The notes: generated from the sequence alone by a model not told the origin. A stretch of 64,000 nucleotides of DNA from Micromonospora violae (GCF_004217135.1 NZ_SHKK01000001.1:6634001-6698000); one strand, 5' to 3'; shown: positions 44,040 to 53,785, counted from the first letter of the stretch. Translations and numbers: made by a program.

Positions 44040-45317
44040 ATGAGCGGGAGCAGGTTGACCCGGCGCCGGGCGATCACCCTGGCCGGCGCCGGCGTGGCCG
44101 GGGTCGCCGGCGTGGCGGCCGGCGCCGGGGCGCTGCTGAACGGCGCCCGTGGCCCGGCCGCGGCGAGCGACCACCCGGCCGGGGCGGTGCCGTTCCACGG
44201 TGAGCACCAGGCCGGGATCGTCACCCCGGCGCAGGACCGGCTGCACTTCGTGGCCTTCGACGTGATCACGAAGGACCGGGCCCGACTTGTCGAACTGCTC
44301 GAAGAGTGGACGGCCGCCGCCGCCCGGATGACCGCCGGGCGCGACGCCGGGGTGCTGGGCGCGGTCGGCGGGGTGCCGGAGGCGCCACCGGACGACACTG
44401 GCGAAGCGCTCGGCCTGCCCCCCTCACAGCTCACCCTCACGATCGGCTTCGGGCCGACGCTGTTTCGCGACACCGACGGGCGGGACCGTTTCGGCCTCGC
44501 CGACCGGCGGCCCGCCGCCCTGGCCGAGCTGCCGAAGTTCCCCGGCGACGCGTTGCAGCCGCAGCTCTCCGGCGGCGACCTCTGCGTCCAGGCCTGCGCC
44601 AACGACCCGCAGGTGGCGGTGCACGCAATCCGCAACCTGGCCCGGCTCGGGATGGGCGTGGTGAGCGTCCGCTGGTCGCAGCTCGGCTTCGGCCGCACCT
44701 CGTCGACCTCGCGGGACCAGGCCACCGCGCGCAACCTCTTCGGGTTCAAGGACGGCACGGCCAACCTCAAGGCCGAGGACACCGCCCTGCTGCGTGACCA
44801 GCTGTGGGTGCAGCCGGAGGACGGACCAGAATGGATGGTCGGAGGGTCGTACCTGGTCACCCGCAAGATCCGGATGCTGGTGGAGACCTGGGATCGGACC
44901 TCCCTCGCCGAGCAGGAGGAGATCGTCGGCCGGACCAAGGGCAGCGGTGCGCCACTGGGTCGCGGCGACGAGTTCGACGAGCCCGACTTCGCCGCCCGGG
45001 GCGCGGACGGGAAGCCGGTGATCGCCGAGCACGCCCATGTCGCGCTCGCTCACCCGAGCCGCAACGGCGGTGCCCAACTGCTGCGCCGGGGCTACAACTT
45101 CGTCGACGGCTCGGACGGCCTCGGCCGGCTCGACGCGGGCCTCTTCTTCATCGCCTACCAGCGTGATCCACGGCGTCAGTTCGTGCCGATCCAGACCCAG
45201 CTGGCGCGGCACGACGTGATGAACGAGTATCTGCGGCACGTCTCCAGCGGGCTGTTCGCCTGCCCGCCCGGGGTGCGCGACGGCGGGGATCACTGGGGGC
45301 GTGGGCTGTTCGGTTGA
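44040..45317 (+). CDS. efeB: EfeB Dyp-type heme peroxidase
   Basis: A 425-residue Dyp-type peroxidase with a twin-arginine signal (LTRRRAITLAGAG), exported folded with heme. Family signatures are GFKDGTANL (the catalytic Asp of GxxDG) and, later, EHAHVALAHP, whose histidines are candidates for the heme ligand. Proposed to help release iron from heme or oxidise ferrous iron for EfeO/EfeU. The 141 bases downstream, up to mtrA, show no clear terminator. Confidence 0.94.
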   Translation: MSGSRLTRRRAITLAGAGVAGVAGVAAGAGALLNGARGPAAASDHPAGAVPFHGEHQAGIVTPAQDRLHFVAFDVITKDRARLVELLEEWTAAAARMTAGRDAGVLGAVGGVPEAPPDDTGEALGLPPSQLTLTIGFGPTLFRDTDGRDRFGLADRRPAALAELPKFPGDALQPQLSGGDLCVQACANDPQVAVHAIRNLARLGMGVVSVRWSQLGFGRTSSTSRDQATARNLFGFKDGTANLKAEDTALLRDQLWVQPEDGPEWMVGGSYLVTRKIRMLVETWDRTSLAEQEEIVGRTKGSGAPLGRGDEFDEPDFAARGADGKPVIAEHAHVALAHPSRNGGAQLLRRGYNFVDGSDGLGRLDAGLFFIAYQRDPRRQFVPIQTQLARHDVMNEYLRHVSSGLFACPPGVRDGGDHWGRGLFG

Positions 45318-45458
45318 CCGTCGTCCGGATGGCGACACCCGGATCGGCCCAACCTGTGGTGGCGCCGGGTGGTGCCAAAGGGGGATCATGGGGCGGCGCG
45401 ACGCGTTACCGGCGGACGCCGGTCCCACCGAACTGAATGAGGATGCAATATTAATCCC

Positions 45459-46148
45459 ATGAGAGCCCGCGTACTGGTGGTCGACGACGACCCCGCGCTC
45501 GCCGAGATGCTCGGCATCGTGCTGCGCAGTGAGGGTTTCCTGCCCTCTTTTGTGGCGGACGGCGAGCGGGCGTTGGCCGCTTTTCGCGACAGTCGTCCCG
45601 ATATCGTGCTGCTTGACCTGATGCTTCCCGGCATGAGTGGTATCGACGTGGCCCGGTCGATCCGGGCGGAGTCCGGCGTGCCCATCGTCATGCTGACTGC
45701 CAAGAGCGACACCGTGGACGTCGTGCTCGGCCTGGAGTCGGGCGCCGACGACTACGTGGTCAAGCCGTTCAAGCCCAAGGAGTTGGTGGCCCGGATGCGG
45801 GCCCGGCTGCGTCGAGGTGAGGACGTGGCCCCCGAGATGCTCACCATCGGGCCGCCCGACAACCAGATCACCATCGACGTGCCCGCGCACACGGTGAGCC
45901 GCAACGACGAGGAGGTGAAGCTGACTCCGCTGGAGTTCGACCTGCTGGTCGCGCTCGCCCGTAAGCCGCGTCAGGTCTTCACCCGCGAGGTGCTGCTCGA
46001 GCAGGTCTGGGGCTACCGGCACGCGGCCGACACCCGGCTGGTCAACGTGCACGTCCAGCGGCTGCGGGCCAAGATCGAGCCGGACCCGGAGCGCCCGGAA
46101 ATCATCCTCACCGTGCGGGGCGTGGGCTACAAGGCGGGGACCGGATAG
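45459..46148 (+). CDS. mtrA: Response regulator MtrA
   Basis: A 229-residue OmpR-class regulator, essential or developmental in actinobacteria, controlling cell-wall and division genes. Receiver domain with Asp9-Asp11 pocket, phospho-acceptor Asp53 in LLDLMLPG and KPFKPKEL; winged helix with EVLLEQVWGYRHAADTRLVN and HVQRLRAKIEPDPERPEII, a near-invariant MtrA ending. ATG 45459. The upstream 30 bases are unusually A/T-rich (GATGCAATATTAAT), and a GCGTTACC half-site near 45405 resembles an MtrA box. Confidence 0.96.
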   Translation: MRARVLVVDDDPALAEMLGIVLRSEGFLPSFVADGERALAAFRDSRPDIVLLDLMLPGMSGIDVARSIRAESGVPIVMLTAKSDTVDVVLGLESGADDYVVKPFKPKELVARMRARLRRGEDVAPEMLTIGPPDNQITIDVPAHTVSRNDEEVKLTPLEFDLLVALARKPRQVFTREVLLEQVWGYRHAADTRLVNVHVQRLRAKIEPDPERPEIILTVRGVGYKAGTG

Positions 46149-46151
46149 CCT
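46146..46151 (+). promoter_or_regulatory. Possible internal -10 TAGCCT before mtrB
   Basis: TAGCCT uses the mtrA stop codon and ends nine bases before the mtrB GTG, so mtrB may also be transcribed separately. Confidence 0.3.
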
Positions 46152-46160
46152 GGTCGCACT

Positions 46161-47918
46161 GTGTCGACCTCGTCGCCCCCACCCTCCCCGAGTACGACTG
46201 CCCGCCGGCTCAGCGCCGGCGGGGAGTTCTGGCGTGCGGTGAGCGGCCGGGTCGCCCGGATGGTGGGCCGGGCGCACCAGACCTGGCGCCGCTCGCTCCA
46301 GGTCCGGGTGGTGACCATCACGTTGGTCGCGTCCAGCCTGCTGGTCGGTGGATTCGCGTTCCTGATCGCTGACAAGATCACCACCATCCTGCTGGACAGC
46401 GCGCGCAGCGACGTCCGGCAGCGGGTGACCAGCGGTGCCAGCTACGCGGCCAAGCAGGTCTCCTTCTACGGGCAGGCGCAGGAGGCGCAGCTTCAGGAGA
46501 CCATCGACGGCACGGTCAACTACCTGGCCGGCGGCGACCCCCAGCAGACCAGCGGCGTGGTGGTGGCGATCACCGCCGACGACTATCCCACCGACATCCA
46601 GACGCGCACCTCCCCGTCCGTGAACGTCCAGCCGCTGATCAGCCCCGAGCTGCGGGCCGCGATCGCCGACGGCAAGGTGGCCAGCCAGATCCGCACCGGG
46701 CGGCTCACCGGCGAGACCACCAAATACCTGGTGTACGGCTCGCCGGTGCCCACCCGGTTCGGCCAGATCGAGCTCTACTATCTGGTGCCGCTGGGCCGGC
46801 AGGACGTCACCGCCGCCGACGCCCGAGCCACAGTGGTGGCCACCGGGGTCGCGCTGGTGATCCTGCTCGGGTTGCTCGCGGCGCTGGTCACCCGACTGGT
46901 GGTCAACCCGGTCCGGGTCGCCGCACGGACCGCCCAGCGGCTCTCCGCGGGCCTGCTCGACCAGCGGATGGTGGTCAACGGCGAGGACGACCTCGCCCTG
47001 CTCGCCGCGTCGTTCAACCAGATGGCCACCAACCTGCAACGGCAGATTCTGCGCCTGGAAGAGATGTCCCGCTTGCAGCGCCGCTTCACCTCCGACGTCT
47101 CCCACGAGCTGCGTACCCCGCTGACCACGGTCCGGATGGCCGCCGACCTGATCTTCGCCGAGCGCGACGAGTTCGACCCGGCGGTGGCCCGCAGCGCCGA
47201 ACTGCTCCAGGCCGAGCTGGATCGATTCGAGGAGCTGCTCACCGACCTGCTGGAGATCAGTCGGTTCGACGCGGGTTTCGCCATGCTCGATTCGGAGCCG
47301 ACCGACCTGGTGCCGGTGGTGCACCGGGTGGTCGACCGGCTGGCTGGCCTGGCCGAGCGGGTGGGCGTACCGATCGAACTCGACCTGCCGGGCACGCCGG
47401 TGATCGCCGAGGTCGACCCGCGCCGGGTCGAGCGGGTGCTGCGCAACCTGGTCGGCAACGCCGTCGAACACGGTGAGGCCCGCCCGGTGCTGATCACCCT
47501 CGGCATCGACGAGACGGCCGTGGCGATCACCGTCCGCGATCACGGTGTGGGGTTGAAGCCGGGCGAGGAGAAGTTGGTGTTCAACCGGTTCTGGCGGGCG
47601 GACCCGTCCCGGGCCCGGCAGACCGGGGGCACCGGGCTGGGCCTGTCGATCAGCCTGGAGGACGCCCGGTTGCACGGCGGCTGGCTGGAGGCGTGGGGCG
47701 CACCCGGGCAGGGCGCGCAGTTCCGGCTCACCCTGCCGGCCCGGGCGGGCGATCGGCTGACCACCTCGCCGCTGCGGCTGGTGCCGGCCGACGCCGCGCT
47801 GCCCTTCGGCGGCCCCCGCGACAATGGCCCACTGGCCATCGGTCCCGGCACCGGCGGGGCATTGGCGATCGGCCCGGCCCCGGCCGGGGACGGGCAGCGG
47901 ACGGAGGTGCGCTCGTGA
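46161..47918 (+). CDS. mtrB: Sensor histidine kinase MtrB
   Basis: A 585-residue membrane kinase, partner of MtrA. Two transmembrane helices (about 52-72 and 225-250) enclose a large outside domain of about 150 residues; HAMP domain (LVVNPVRVAARTAQRLSAGL), His315 in SDVSHELRTPLTTV, and ATPase motifs NLVGNAVEHGE and GTGLGLSISLEDARLHGG. The C-terminal 50 residues are Gly/Pro-rich. GTG 46161. Its stop overlaps lpqB, whose product modulates MtrB in mycobacteria. Confidence 0.95.
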   Translation: MSTSSPPPSPSTTARRLSAGGEFWRAVSGRVARMVGRAHQTWRRSLQVRVVTITLVASSLLVGGFAFLIADKITTILLDSARSDVRQRVTSGASYAAKQVSFYGQAQEAQLQETIDGTVNYLAGGDPQQTSGVVVAITADDYPTDIQTRTSPSVNVQPLISPELRAAIADGKVASQIRTGRLTGETTKYLVYGSPVPTRFGQIELYYLVPLGRQDVTAADARATVVATGVALVILLGLLAALVTRLVVNPVRVAARTAQRLSAGLLDQRMVVNGEDDLALLAASFNQMATNLQRQILRLEEMSRLQRRFTSDVSHELRTPLTTVRMAADLIFAERDEFDPAVARSAELLQAELDRFEELLTDLLEISRFDAGFAMLDSEPTDLVPVVHRVVDRLAGLAERVGVPIELDLPGTPVIAEVDPRRVERVLRNLVGNAVEHGEARPVLITLGIDETAVAITVRDHGVGLKPGEEKLVFNRFWRADPSRARQTGGTGLGLSISLEDARLHGGWLEAWGAPGQGAQFRLTLPARAGDRLTTSPLRLVPADAALPFGGPRDNGPLAIGPGTGGALAIGPAPAGDGQRTEVRS

Positions 47919-49729
47919 GACGGCCCCCCTTGCTCGGAACCCTCGCCGTGATGGTGCTGCTCGGCGCCGGCTGCGGCATCCCGGCGGCATCCGACGTGCG
48001 GGTGGACGGAAAGGGCGGTGCCGCGGCCGAGGCCGGCGTGATCAGCCGGGGCAGCGAGCCACCGACGCGGACGGCCAGCGGCAGCGTCAACGAGGCGTTC
48101 GTCCGCAACTTCCTGTCCGCCGCAGCCGGTGAGCCGGATCGGGCGTACGAGCGGGTCAAGGCGTTCATCGCCCCGGAGGACAAGACCCGCCTACAGGAGA
48201 AGAAGGGCAGCGAGGTCGCGTTGAACGTGATCCGGCTGCGCTTGGCGGTCTACACCCTCAACAGCGACTCGACCACGACCGTGAAGATCGCCGTGCAGCA
48301 GATCGGTGTGCTGCGGGCCAACGGCACCCTGGCTCCGCCCGTGGCGACCGAGACGGAGTACGAGTTCGGTCTGCGCAGCGCGTCGTTCAACGGCGGCGTC
48401 AACGATGATCGGGCCGGCCTGTACGTCATCAACCCACCCAACGTGCTGCTGCTCACTGACACCGCCCTTCGCCAGTACTACCAGGACGAGACGGTCTACT
48501 TCTGGAGTTCGGACCGCACCCGCCTGGTGCCCGACCAGCGGTACCGGCCGCAGGCGGTGCCGGTCGAGCGACAGGTCAACGAGGTGCTGAAGTGGCTGGT
48601 CGGCGGCCCCTCCGAGTGGCTGCGCCCGGCAGTCGTCGGGCTGCCGGACCGCACCGAGTTGATCAACAACGCCACCGGCGGGAACGGTCGGTGGGAGGTC
48701 AACCTGGACATGTCCGGTGACGACCAGAACGGGATCGACCAGCTGATCACGCAGATCGCCTGGTCGCTGGGTGATCTGCCCGGCAAGCTGGAGTTGAAGA
48801 TCCGCAACAACGCGCAACCCGTTGTGGACCTGAGCGAGCGGCGAGCCTCCGCGGTGCTCTACCCGTATGTCGCCAACCCACAGCGGTTCGGCGTGTACGA
48901 CGGCGCGATCCACCCACTCGACTTCGACGGCGAGCTCAGCGGCACGGTGCCGTTGGCCCCCGAGGTCAACCGCAACGTCGTCTCCGCCGGCCTCGGGCTG
49001 GCCAAGGACCGGCGGATCCTCGCCGCGTTGGTGGTCACCGGCAGCAGCAAGAACCGGTACCGACTCGCCGTGGGCGCGGGTGCCGACCCGGTCTCCGTGC
49101 TCAGCCGCAGCGGCACCGAGTACTCCTCGATCAGCCGGCCGGTCTGGCTGCGTACCGCCGACTCCCGCCCCGGCCGCGGCCTCGTGGTGGCCGACGGGCG
49201 GCTCTACCGGTTCGATGAGCAGGCCCGGATGTTTCCGGTGCCGCTCAACCTGCCCTCCACCGAGGTCACCGCGGTGGCCGCCGCGTTGGACGGCCAGCGG
49301 GTCGCGCTGATCGCCGGCGGCCGTCTCTACGTCGCCGCGGTCAACCTCGACGGCAGCGGGGTCTCCATCGGCCCGTCCCGGGAGTTGGTCACCTCGCTGA
49401 CCCACCCCACGGCGGTCGACTGGGGCAGAGAGGACCAGCTGGTGGTGGCGGGGTCGGTCGGCCAGCCGGCGATCTACGAGATCAGTGTCGACGGCGCCCT
49501 GGAGACGCCGCTGAGGACCGACCTCGGCGCCAAGGTCAACCACCTGGCCGCGTACCCGACCAACCGCAGCGTGCGGGCGCCCAGCGGGGCCTACATGTAC
49601 GAGGCGAACGGTGTGGCCTACCGCAGCAGCCCGTTCGAACGGATCGAGCCCAAGCGGGTACGCGACATCGCCCCGGTGCCGGCCGGCGTGCGCCCGAGTA
49701 ACCCGTCTGCGCCGTTCTTCCTCTACTGA
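47915..49729 (+). CDS. lpqB: Lipoprotein LpqB
   Basis: A 604-residue lipoprotein with lipobox LGAGC (Cys20), a GerMN domain (about 195-320) and a beta-propeller-like C-terminal half. In mycobacteria it binds the outside of MtrB and influences cell-wall and division control. GTG 47915 overlaps the mtrB stop, which keeps the mtrA-mtrB-lpqB order of actinobacteria. Length matches the family. Confidence 0.95.
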   Translation: MRRPPLLGTLAVMVLLGAGCGIPAASDVRVDGKGGAAAEAGVISRGSEPPTRTASGSVNEAFVRNFLSAAAGEPDRAYERVKAFIAPEDKTRLQEKKGSEVALNVIRLRLAVYTLNSDSTTTVKIAVQQIGVLRANGTLAPPVATETEYEFGLRSASFNGGVNDDRAGLYVINPPNVLLLTDTALRQYYQDETVYFWSSDRTRLVPDQRYRPQAVPVERQVNEVLKWLVGGPSEWLRPAVVGLPDRTELINNATGGNGRWEVNLDMSGDDQNGIDQLITQIAWSLGDLPGKLELKIRNNAQPVVDLSERRASAVLYPYVANPQRFGVYDGAIHPLDFDGELSGTVPLAPEVNRNVVSAGLGLAKDRRILAALVVTGSSKNRYRLAVGAGADPVSVLSRSGTEYSSISRPVWLRTADSRPGRGLVVADGRLYRFDEQARMFPVPLNLPSTEVTAVAAALDGQRVALIAGGRLYVAAVNLDGSGVSIGPSRELVTSLTHPTAVDWGREDQLVVAGSVGQPAIYEISVDGALETPLRTDLGAKVNHLAAYPTNRSVRAPSGAYMYEANGVAYRSSPFERIEPKRVRDIAPVPAGVRPSNPSAPFFLY

Positions 49730-49733
49730 TCCG

Positions 49734-50441
49734 GTGAGCGGGCTCTGGGCGGATCTCGCCGACCTGGTGCTGCCCGCCGACTGCGCCGGTTGTCGGGAGC
49801 GCCGACCCGGCCTACGGCACGGGGTCTGCCCCGCCTGCGTCGCGGCGCTGGACGAATTGCGGCCCCGGGCGGTCCGCCCCAGTCCCGCCCCGCCGGGCCT
49901 GCCGTCCTGCGTCGCACTCGGCCCGTACGCGGGTCCGCTGCGTGCGGCGCTGCTGGCGTACAAGGAAGACGGCCGGCACGGGTTGGCCCGCCCGCTCGGC
50001 GCCCTGCTGGCCGAGGTCGTCGCGGCCGCCGTCGGCGAGGCGCGTCCGCTGGCGCTGGTTCCGGTCCCGGACACCGCGGCGGCGGCCCGGTCCCGGTACG
50101 GGGACCACCTCGACCGGCTGGCCCGGCACTGCGCGGCCCGGCTCAACCGGGGCGGTTGGTCGGTACGGGTGCGCCGCCCGCTGCGGGCGCTGCCCCGGCC
50201 CGACTCGCTCACCCTGGACAGTGCCGGGCGGGCGGCGGCGGCCGAGGCGGCCTTCCAGCCCCGCTCGACCGGGCCGAACCGGGGCCGTGGCGCGAGCGCG
50301 GCACCGGTCGTGGTGCTGCTCGACGACATCGTCACCACCGGCGTGACCCTCGCCGCCGCGAGCCGGGTGCTGACCACTGCGGGATGGGCGCCGGGTGTTG
50401 CCGCGGTGCTCGCGGCGACCGAGAAAAGACGCCAGTTGTAA
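49734..50441 (+). CDS. comF: ComF-family phosphoribosyltransferase-like protein
   Basis: A 235-residue protein with an N-terminal zinc ribbon (Cys17, Cys20, Cys32, Cys35) and a phosphoribosyltransferase fold with the PRPP motif VVLLDDIVTTGVTL near residues 192-205. In naturally competent bacteria ComF takes part in DNA uptake; in actinomycetes the role is unproven. GTG 49734 lies four bases after the lpqB stop. Last gene of the mtrA operon as read here. Confidence 0.9.
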   Translation: MSGLWADLADLVLPADCAGCRERRPGLRHGVCPACVAALDELRPRAVRPSPAPPGLPSCVALGPYAGPLRAALLAYKEDGRHGLARPLGALLAEVVAAAVGEARPLALVPVPDTAAAARSRYGDHLDRLARHCAARLNRGGWSVRVRRPLRALPRPDSLTLDSAGRAAAAEAAFQPRSTGPNRGRGASAAPVVVLLDDIVTTGVTLAAASRVLTTAGWAPGVAAVLAATEKRRQL

Positions 50442-50688
50442 CCGACTGTGTTTCCGTTTCACCCGTTGGTGTATGAGCTGCGAAAAATTCTGGGCCGTCT
50501 CGGCAACTTGGGGTGACTGCCGGGCGAACAGGAGTTAGCGTTTCGCTGTCGGGGGTAGGAGGTTCGTTCCACCCGCCCCCGGCGGTGAGAGGAGGCGTAG
50601 CCGTACCAACCGGTCGACGCCAGCGGGTCTCCCCAGGGCGCGCGACCGGGCTAACCGGATCGAAGACCGTCCGAAAAAGGGAGGTCAC

Positions 50689-51324
50689 GTGGACATCGTG
50701 GTCAAGGGCCGAAACGTCGAAGTGCCGGACCATTACCGGGTGCACGTAGCCGAGAAACTCGCAAAGATCGAACGCTACGATCACAAACTCATTCGTGTCG
50801 ATGTCGAGCTGTTTCACGAGCGCAATCCGCGCCAGGCCGACCACTGCCAGCGGGTGGAGATCACCTGCGTTTCCCGGGGTCCGGTGATCCGGGCCGAGGC
50901 CTGCACAAACGACTTCTACAGCGCGCTCGACGCGGCCATCGCGAAGCTCGACACCCGGCTGCGCCGCGCGGCCGACCGCCGTCGCGTACACCGGGGCCGG
51001 CACGCCCCGATCTCCGTCGCCGAGGCCACCGCGGGCCTGCCCGTCGCGGACCTGGTGTCTCCCGCGCTGAGCGCGCCGGGCGACGGCGCCCGCGCCGGCA
51101 CCGCCATCGCGGAACGGGTCGAAGAGGAGCACGACGACCAGCCGTGGCACATCGCCCGGGAGAAGGTGCACCCGGCGGAGCCGATGACGATCGACGACGC
51201 GCTGTTCGAGATGGAACTGGTCGGCCACGACTTCTACCTGTTCCAGGACAAGGAGTCCGGCCGTCCCAGCGTCGTCTACCGACGCCACGCCTACGACTAC
51301 GGCATCATCTCCCTCGCCACCTGA
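50689..51324 (+). CDS. hpf: Ribosome hibernation promoting factor, long form
   Basis: A 211-residue long Hpf that pairs idle 70S ribosomes into 100S dimers. The N-terminal S30AE domain (about 1-105) begins MDIVVKGRNVEVPDHYRVHV and the C-terminal dimerisation domain (about 150-205) ends with EMELVGHDFYLFQDKESGRP and VYRRHAYDYGIISL. GTG 50689 has AGGGAGG at 50678-50684. The 247-base upstream region has no gene; stress control is usual for this gene but I could not assign a promoter with confidence. Confidence 0.95.
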   Translation: MDIVVKGRNVEVPDHYRVHVAEKLAKIERYDHKLIRVDVELFHERNPRQADHCQRVEITCVSRGPVIRAEACTNDFYSALDAAIAKLDTRLRRAADRRRVHRGRHAPISVAEATAGLPVADLVSPALSAPGDGARAGTAIAERVEEEHDDQPWHIAREKVHPAEPMTIDDALFEMELVGHDFYLFQDKESGRPSVVYRRHAYDYGIISLAT

Positions 51325-51341
51325 CCGGTAGCCCTCGCATC

Positions 51342-51385
51342 GATCATGGAGTTGTGGTGGGAACGCCCACCACAACTCCATGATC
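51342..51385. repeat. Family A inverted repeat, copy 4; likely bidirectional terminator
   Basis: Perfect 20-bp arms, GATCATGGAGTTGTGGTGGG (51342-51361) and its complement (51366-51385), with the four-base loop AACG. It fills the 63-base gap between the convergent hpf and GNAT genes and ends two bases before the GNAT stop codon. Confidence 0.9.
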
Positions 51386-51387
51386 TG

Positions 51388-52500
51388 TCAACGGAGGTCG
51401 GCGGGGAGCAGCGCGAACGTCAGGTCGTCCAGCCGGACGCCGGCCAGCCCGGGCAGCCGGCCCCGTTGCAGGCCCTCGCGCTGGAACCCGACCCGTTCCA
51501 GCACCCGGTGCGACGCGGTGTTCTCCGGCACCGTGCCGGCGGTCAGCCGAGCCACGCCGACCGGCCCGAACGCCCAGTCGACGAGCAGCCGCAGCGCACG
51601 GGTGGCGTACCCCCGGCCGCGCCACTCGGGCAGCAGCGCGTAGCCCACCGACGCCTCACCGGCGGCCACATCGGTGTACGACAGCCCGCAACTACCCGCC
51701 CGCTCGCCCGTGGCCGCGTCGATGATCAGGAGCCCGGCAAGGTCACCGGTCAGCCAGGCGCTCTCGGCGAGCCGGCAGCGCCGTGCGATGGACTCCCGCG
51801 TCGGGGGTACCGGCGGCGCCTGGTTCGCCACCGTCTCCGGCCGGCTGTGCAGCGCGTACATCATCTCCGCGTCGTCCGGGCCGCGCCGACGCAGCGTCAC
51901 CACCTCGTCGGTGAGCACGCCGTCGGGCAGGTCGGGCAGCAGCCGGGCGGCCGGGCCGGGCGGATCACCGGCGAGTCGTACCCAGGCCAGCAGGTCATGG
52001 CGCTCCGCTTTCCGGTCCGCAGTGGCCGATCGGCGCAGCCCTTCGTAGCGGAAGCCGGCGGCGAGCGCGACCCGCTGGCTGGGCGTGTTCTCCGGGTGGG
52101 TCAGCAACTCCAGTCGGGCGGTCCCGTTCGCGAGGACGTGATCGCTCAGCGCGCGGGTGCCCGCCGTGGCGACCCCAAGTCCGCGCGCCGCAGGGCGTAC
52201 CCAATAGCCGATTCCGGCCTGACCTCGGGCGGGCGCCAGATTGTTGAGAGCCACCATGCCCAGCAGTCGGTCCGTGGCTGGGTCCGCGATGGCGTACGCG
52301 GCCCCGCCGCCGGTCCAGGCCGCCGGGGCGCCGACGTCGATCCACCAGCGGGCGTCGTTCTCGGTGTACGGCGTCGGCGGGCCTGTCATGAAGCGTTGGC
52401 TGACCGGGTCGGCCAACCCGTCGACCACGTCCGCGGTGTCGTCGGCGCGGAACGGGCGCAGCCGCACCCCGTAAGCCTCGATCACCTGCGGGAGGCTCAC
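51388..52500 (-). CDS. Double-GNAT acetyltransferase, gene 2 of pair
   Basis: A 370-residue protein with two GNAT domains of the RimJ/RimL type. The N-terminal one (about 1-175) starts YGVRLRPFRADDTADVVDGL and has GIGYWVRPAARGLGVATAG as acetyl-CoA loop; the C-terminal one (about 195-368) has EVVTLRRRGPDDAEMM and GYALLPEWRGRGYATRALRL, then NTASHRVLERVGFQREG. GTG 52500 overlaps the stop of the upstream double-GNAT gene (GTGA). The acceptor amine is unknown. Confidence 0.85.
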   Translation of the reverse strand: MSLPQVIEAYGVRLRPFRADDTADVVDGLADPVSQRFMTGPPTPYTENDARWWIDVGAPAAWTGGGAAYAIADPATDRLLGMVALNNLAPARGQAGIGYWVRPAARGLGVATAGTRALSDHVLANGTARLELLTHPENTPSQRVALAAGFRYEGLRRSATADRKAERHDLLAWVRLAGDPPGPAARLLPDLPDGVLTDEVVTLRRRGPDDAEMMYALHSRPETVANQAPPVPPTRESIARRCRLAESAWLTGDLAGLLIIDAATGERAGSCGLSYTDVAAGEASVGYALLPEWRGRGYATRALRLLVDWAFGPVGVARLTAGTVPENTASHRVLERVGFQREGLQRGRLPGLAGVRLDDLTFALLPADLR

Positions 52501-53648
52501 CGCAGGTCTCCGGCGAGCAGAGCGGCCACCCACGCGTCGGCTCGTTCGCCCCGGTGCTGCACCCCACCGCGGGCGGTTCCCTCGAACGAGAAGCCGGCCT
52601 TCTCCGCCACCCGACGGGAGGCGTCGTTGCCGACGTTCGCCTTCCACTCGACCCGGGCCAGGCCCAGCGCGGTGAAACCCCAGGCGCTCAGCGCGAGCAG
52701 CGCGGCCGTCATGTAGCCGCGACCACGGGTGTCGGGCGTGGTCATGAACCCCACGTCGGCCAGCAGCGGGTCGGCCGGGGAGAGCCGCAGGTCGATGGTG
52801 CCCGCGTAGCTGTCGTCGGGGTCGGCGATCACGAAGCAGGCGGCGTCCCCCCGAGCCCAGGCGTCCCGGCCGTACGACTGGTAGCCCTGCGCGTCGGCGC
52901 GGGTGTACGGGTCCGGCACGTTCGTCCAGCGGATGGTCTCCGGGTCCTGGCAGGTCTGCACCACGGCGTCCAGGTCCTGCGCCTCCATGGGCCGCAGCCG
53001 CAGCTCGCCCACCTCGGTCGTGGCGAACAGGACGGGCTGCGGGCGGCCGAAGACGGCGGCCCGCCGTGCGACGAGGGTGCCTGGTCCGGCCGGACCGGTC
53101 GACCCGGCGGGCGGCACCTCGCCGGGCAACAGCGAGCCGATCCAGCCGTCCGCGCTGCCGGGCGACGCCGGGTTGGCCAGCCGCAACCGGCCGTCGACCC
53201 GGAAACCGGCCCGCAGGGCCACCAGCCGGGAGGCGTGATTGCCCACCTCGGCCTGCCAGATGAGCCGACGAAGCCCGAGGCTGTCGAAGGACCAGCGGGC
53301 CACCGCCCGGGTGGCCCGGACCATCACGCCCCGACCACGCGCCCAGGGAGCCGTCCAGTAGCCGACCTCACCGGTGCCGTCCTCGTCGATCGAGATCAGC
53401 CCGCAGGAACCCAGCAGCTCCCCGGTGCCCGGGTCGCACACCGCGAACGGGGCGCCGGTGCCCTCGGCCCAGGACTTCCGGCTCATCCCGGTGACAAATC
53501 CGTGCGCGTGTTCCGGCCGGTATGGGCGCGGTACGGTGGTCCAGCGCTGAATGTCGGGGTCCTGGCAGGCACGGTGTACGGCCTCGGCATCCGCCTCTCG
53601 CCAGGGCCGCAGCAGGACGCCGTCCTCGATGATCTCCACGGGCTCCAC
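52497..53648 (-). CDS. Double-GNAT acetyltransferase, gene 1 of pair
   Basis: A 383-residue protein, again two GNAT domains: N-terminal (about 1-175) with GVLLRPWREADAEAVHRACQ and VGYWTAPWARGRGVMVRATR; C-terminal (about 210-380) with GELRLRPMEAQDLDAVVQTC, VGFMTTPDTRGRGYMTAALL and VGNDASRRVAEKAGFSFEG. Both acetyl-CoA loops (R-G-x-G) look intact. GTG 53648 is used, with AGGA upstream on the minus strand. Coupled to the second double-GNAT gene by a four-base overlap, so one transcript carries four GNAT domains. Confidence 0.85.
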   Translation of the reverse strand: MEPVEIIEDGVLLRPWREADAEAVHRACQDPDIQRWTTVPRPYRPEHAHGFVTGMSRKSWAEGTGAPFAVCDPGTGELLGSCGLISIDEDGTGEVGYWTAPWARGRGVMVRATRAVARWSFDSLGLRRLIWQAEVGNHASRLVALRAGFRVDGRLRLANPASPGSADGWIGSLLPGEVPPAGSTGPAGPGTLVARRAAVFGRPQPVLFATTEVGELRLRPMEAQDLDAVVQTCQDPETIRWTNVPDPYTRADAQGYQSYGRDAWARGDAACFVIADPDDSYAGTIDLRLSPADPLLADVGFMTTPDTRGRGYMTAALLALSAWGFTALGLARVEWKANVGNDASRRVAEKAGFSFEGTARGGVQHRGERADAWVAALLAGDLR

Positions 53649-53779
53649 TCGTGCATCCTGCCGTAGCGTTCGCCTACGGCGTAACCGGATAACGTCTGGG
53701 GCGTGTGTAGGACGTGAATTATGTCGGGTTCGGCGGGGTCGGGCACCGCCACCAGTGACCATCGCGCCGATGGAGCGCC

Positions 53780-53785
53780 TACGAT
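53780..53785 (+). promoter_or_regulatory. -10 hexamer TACGAT of secA
   Basis: TACGAT lies 31 bases before the secA GTG; GGGGAG at 53802-53807 is the ribosome site. Confidence 0.4.

Noticed and set aside
44424..47990. Very long open frame on the minus strand opposite efeB, mtrA and mtrB
   Set aside because: It is a GC-rich shadow frame: Arg/Gly/His-rich sequence, no family motif, and fully antisense to well-recognised genes.
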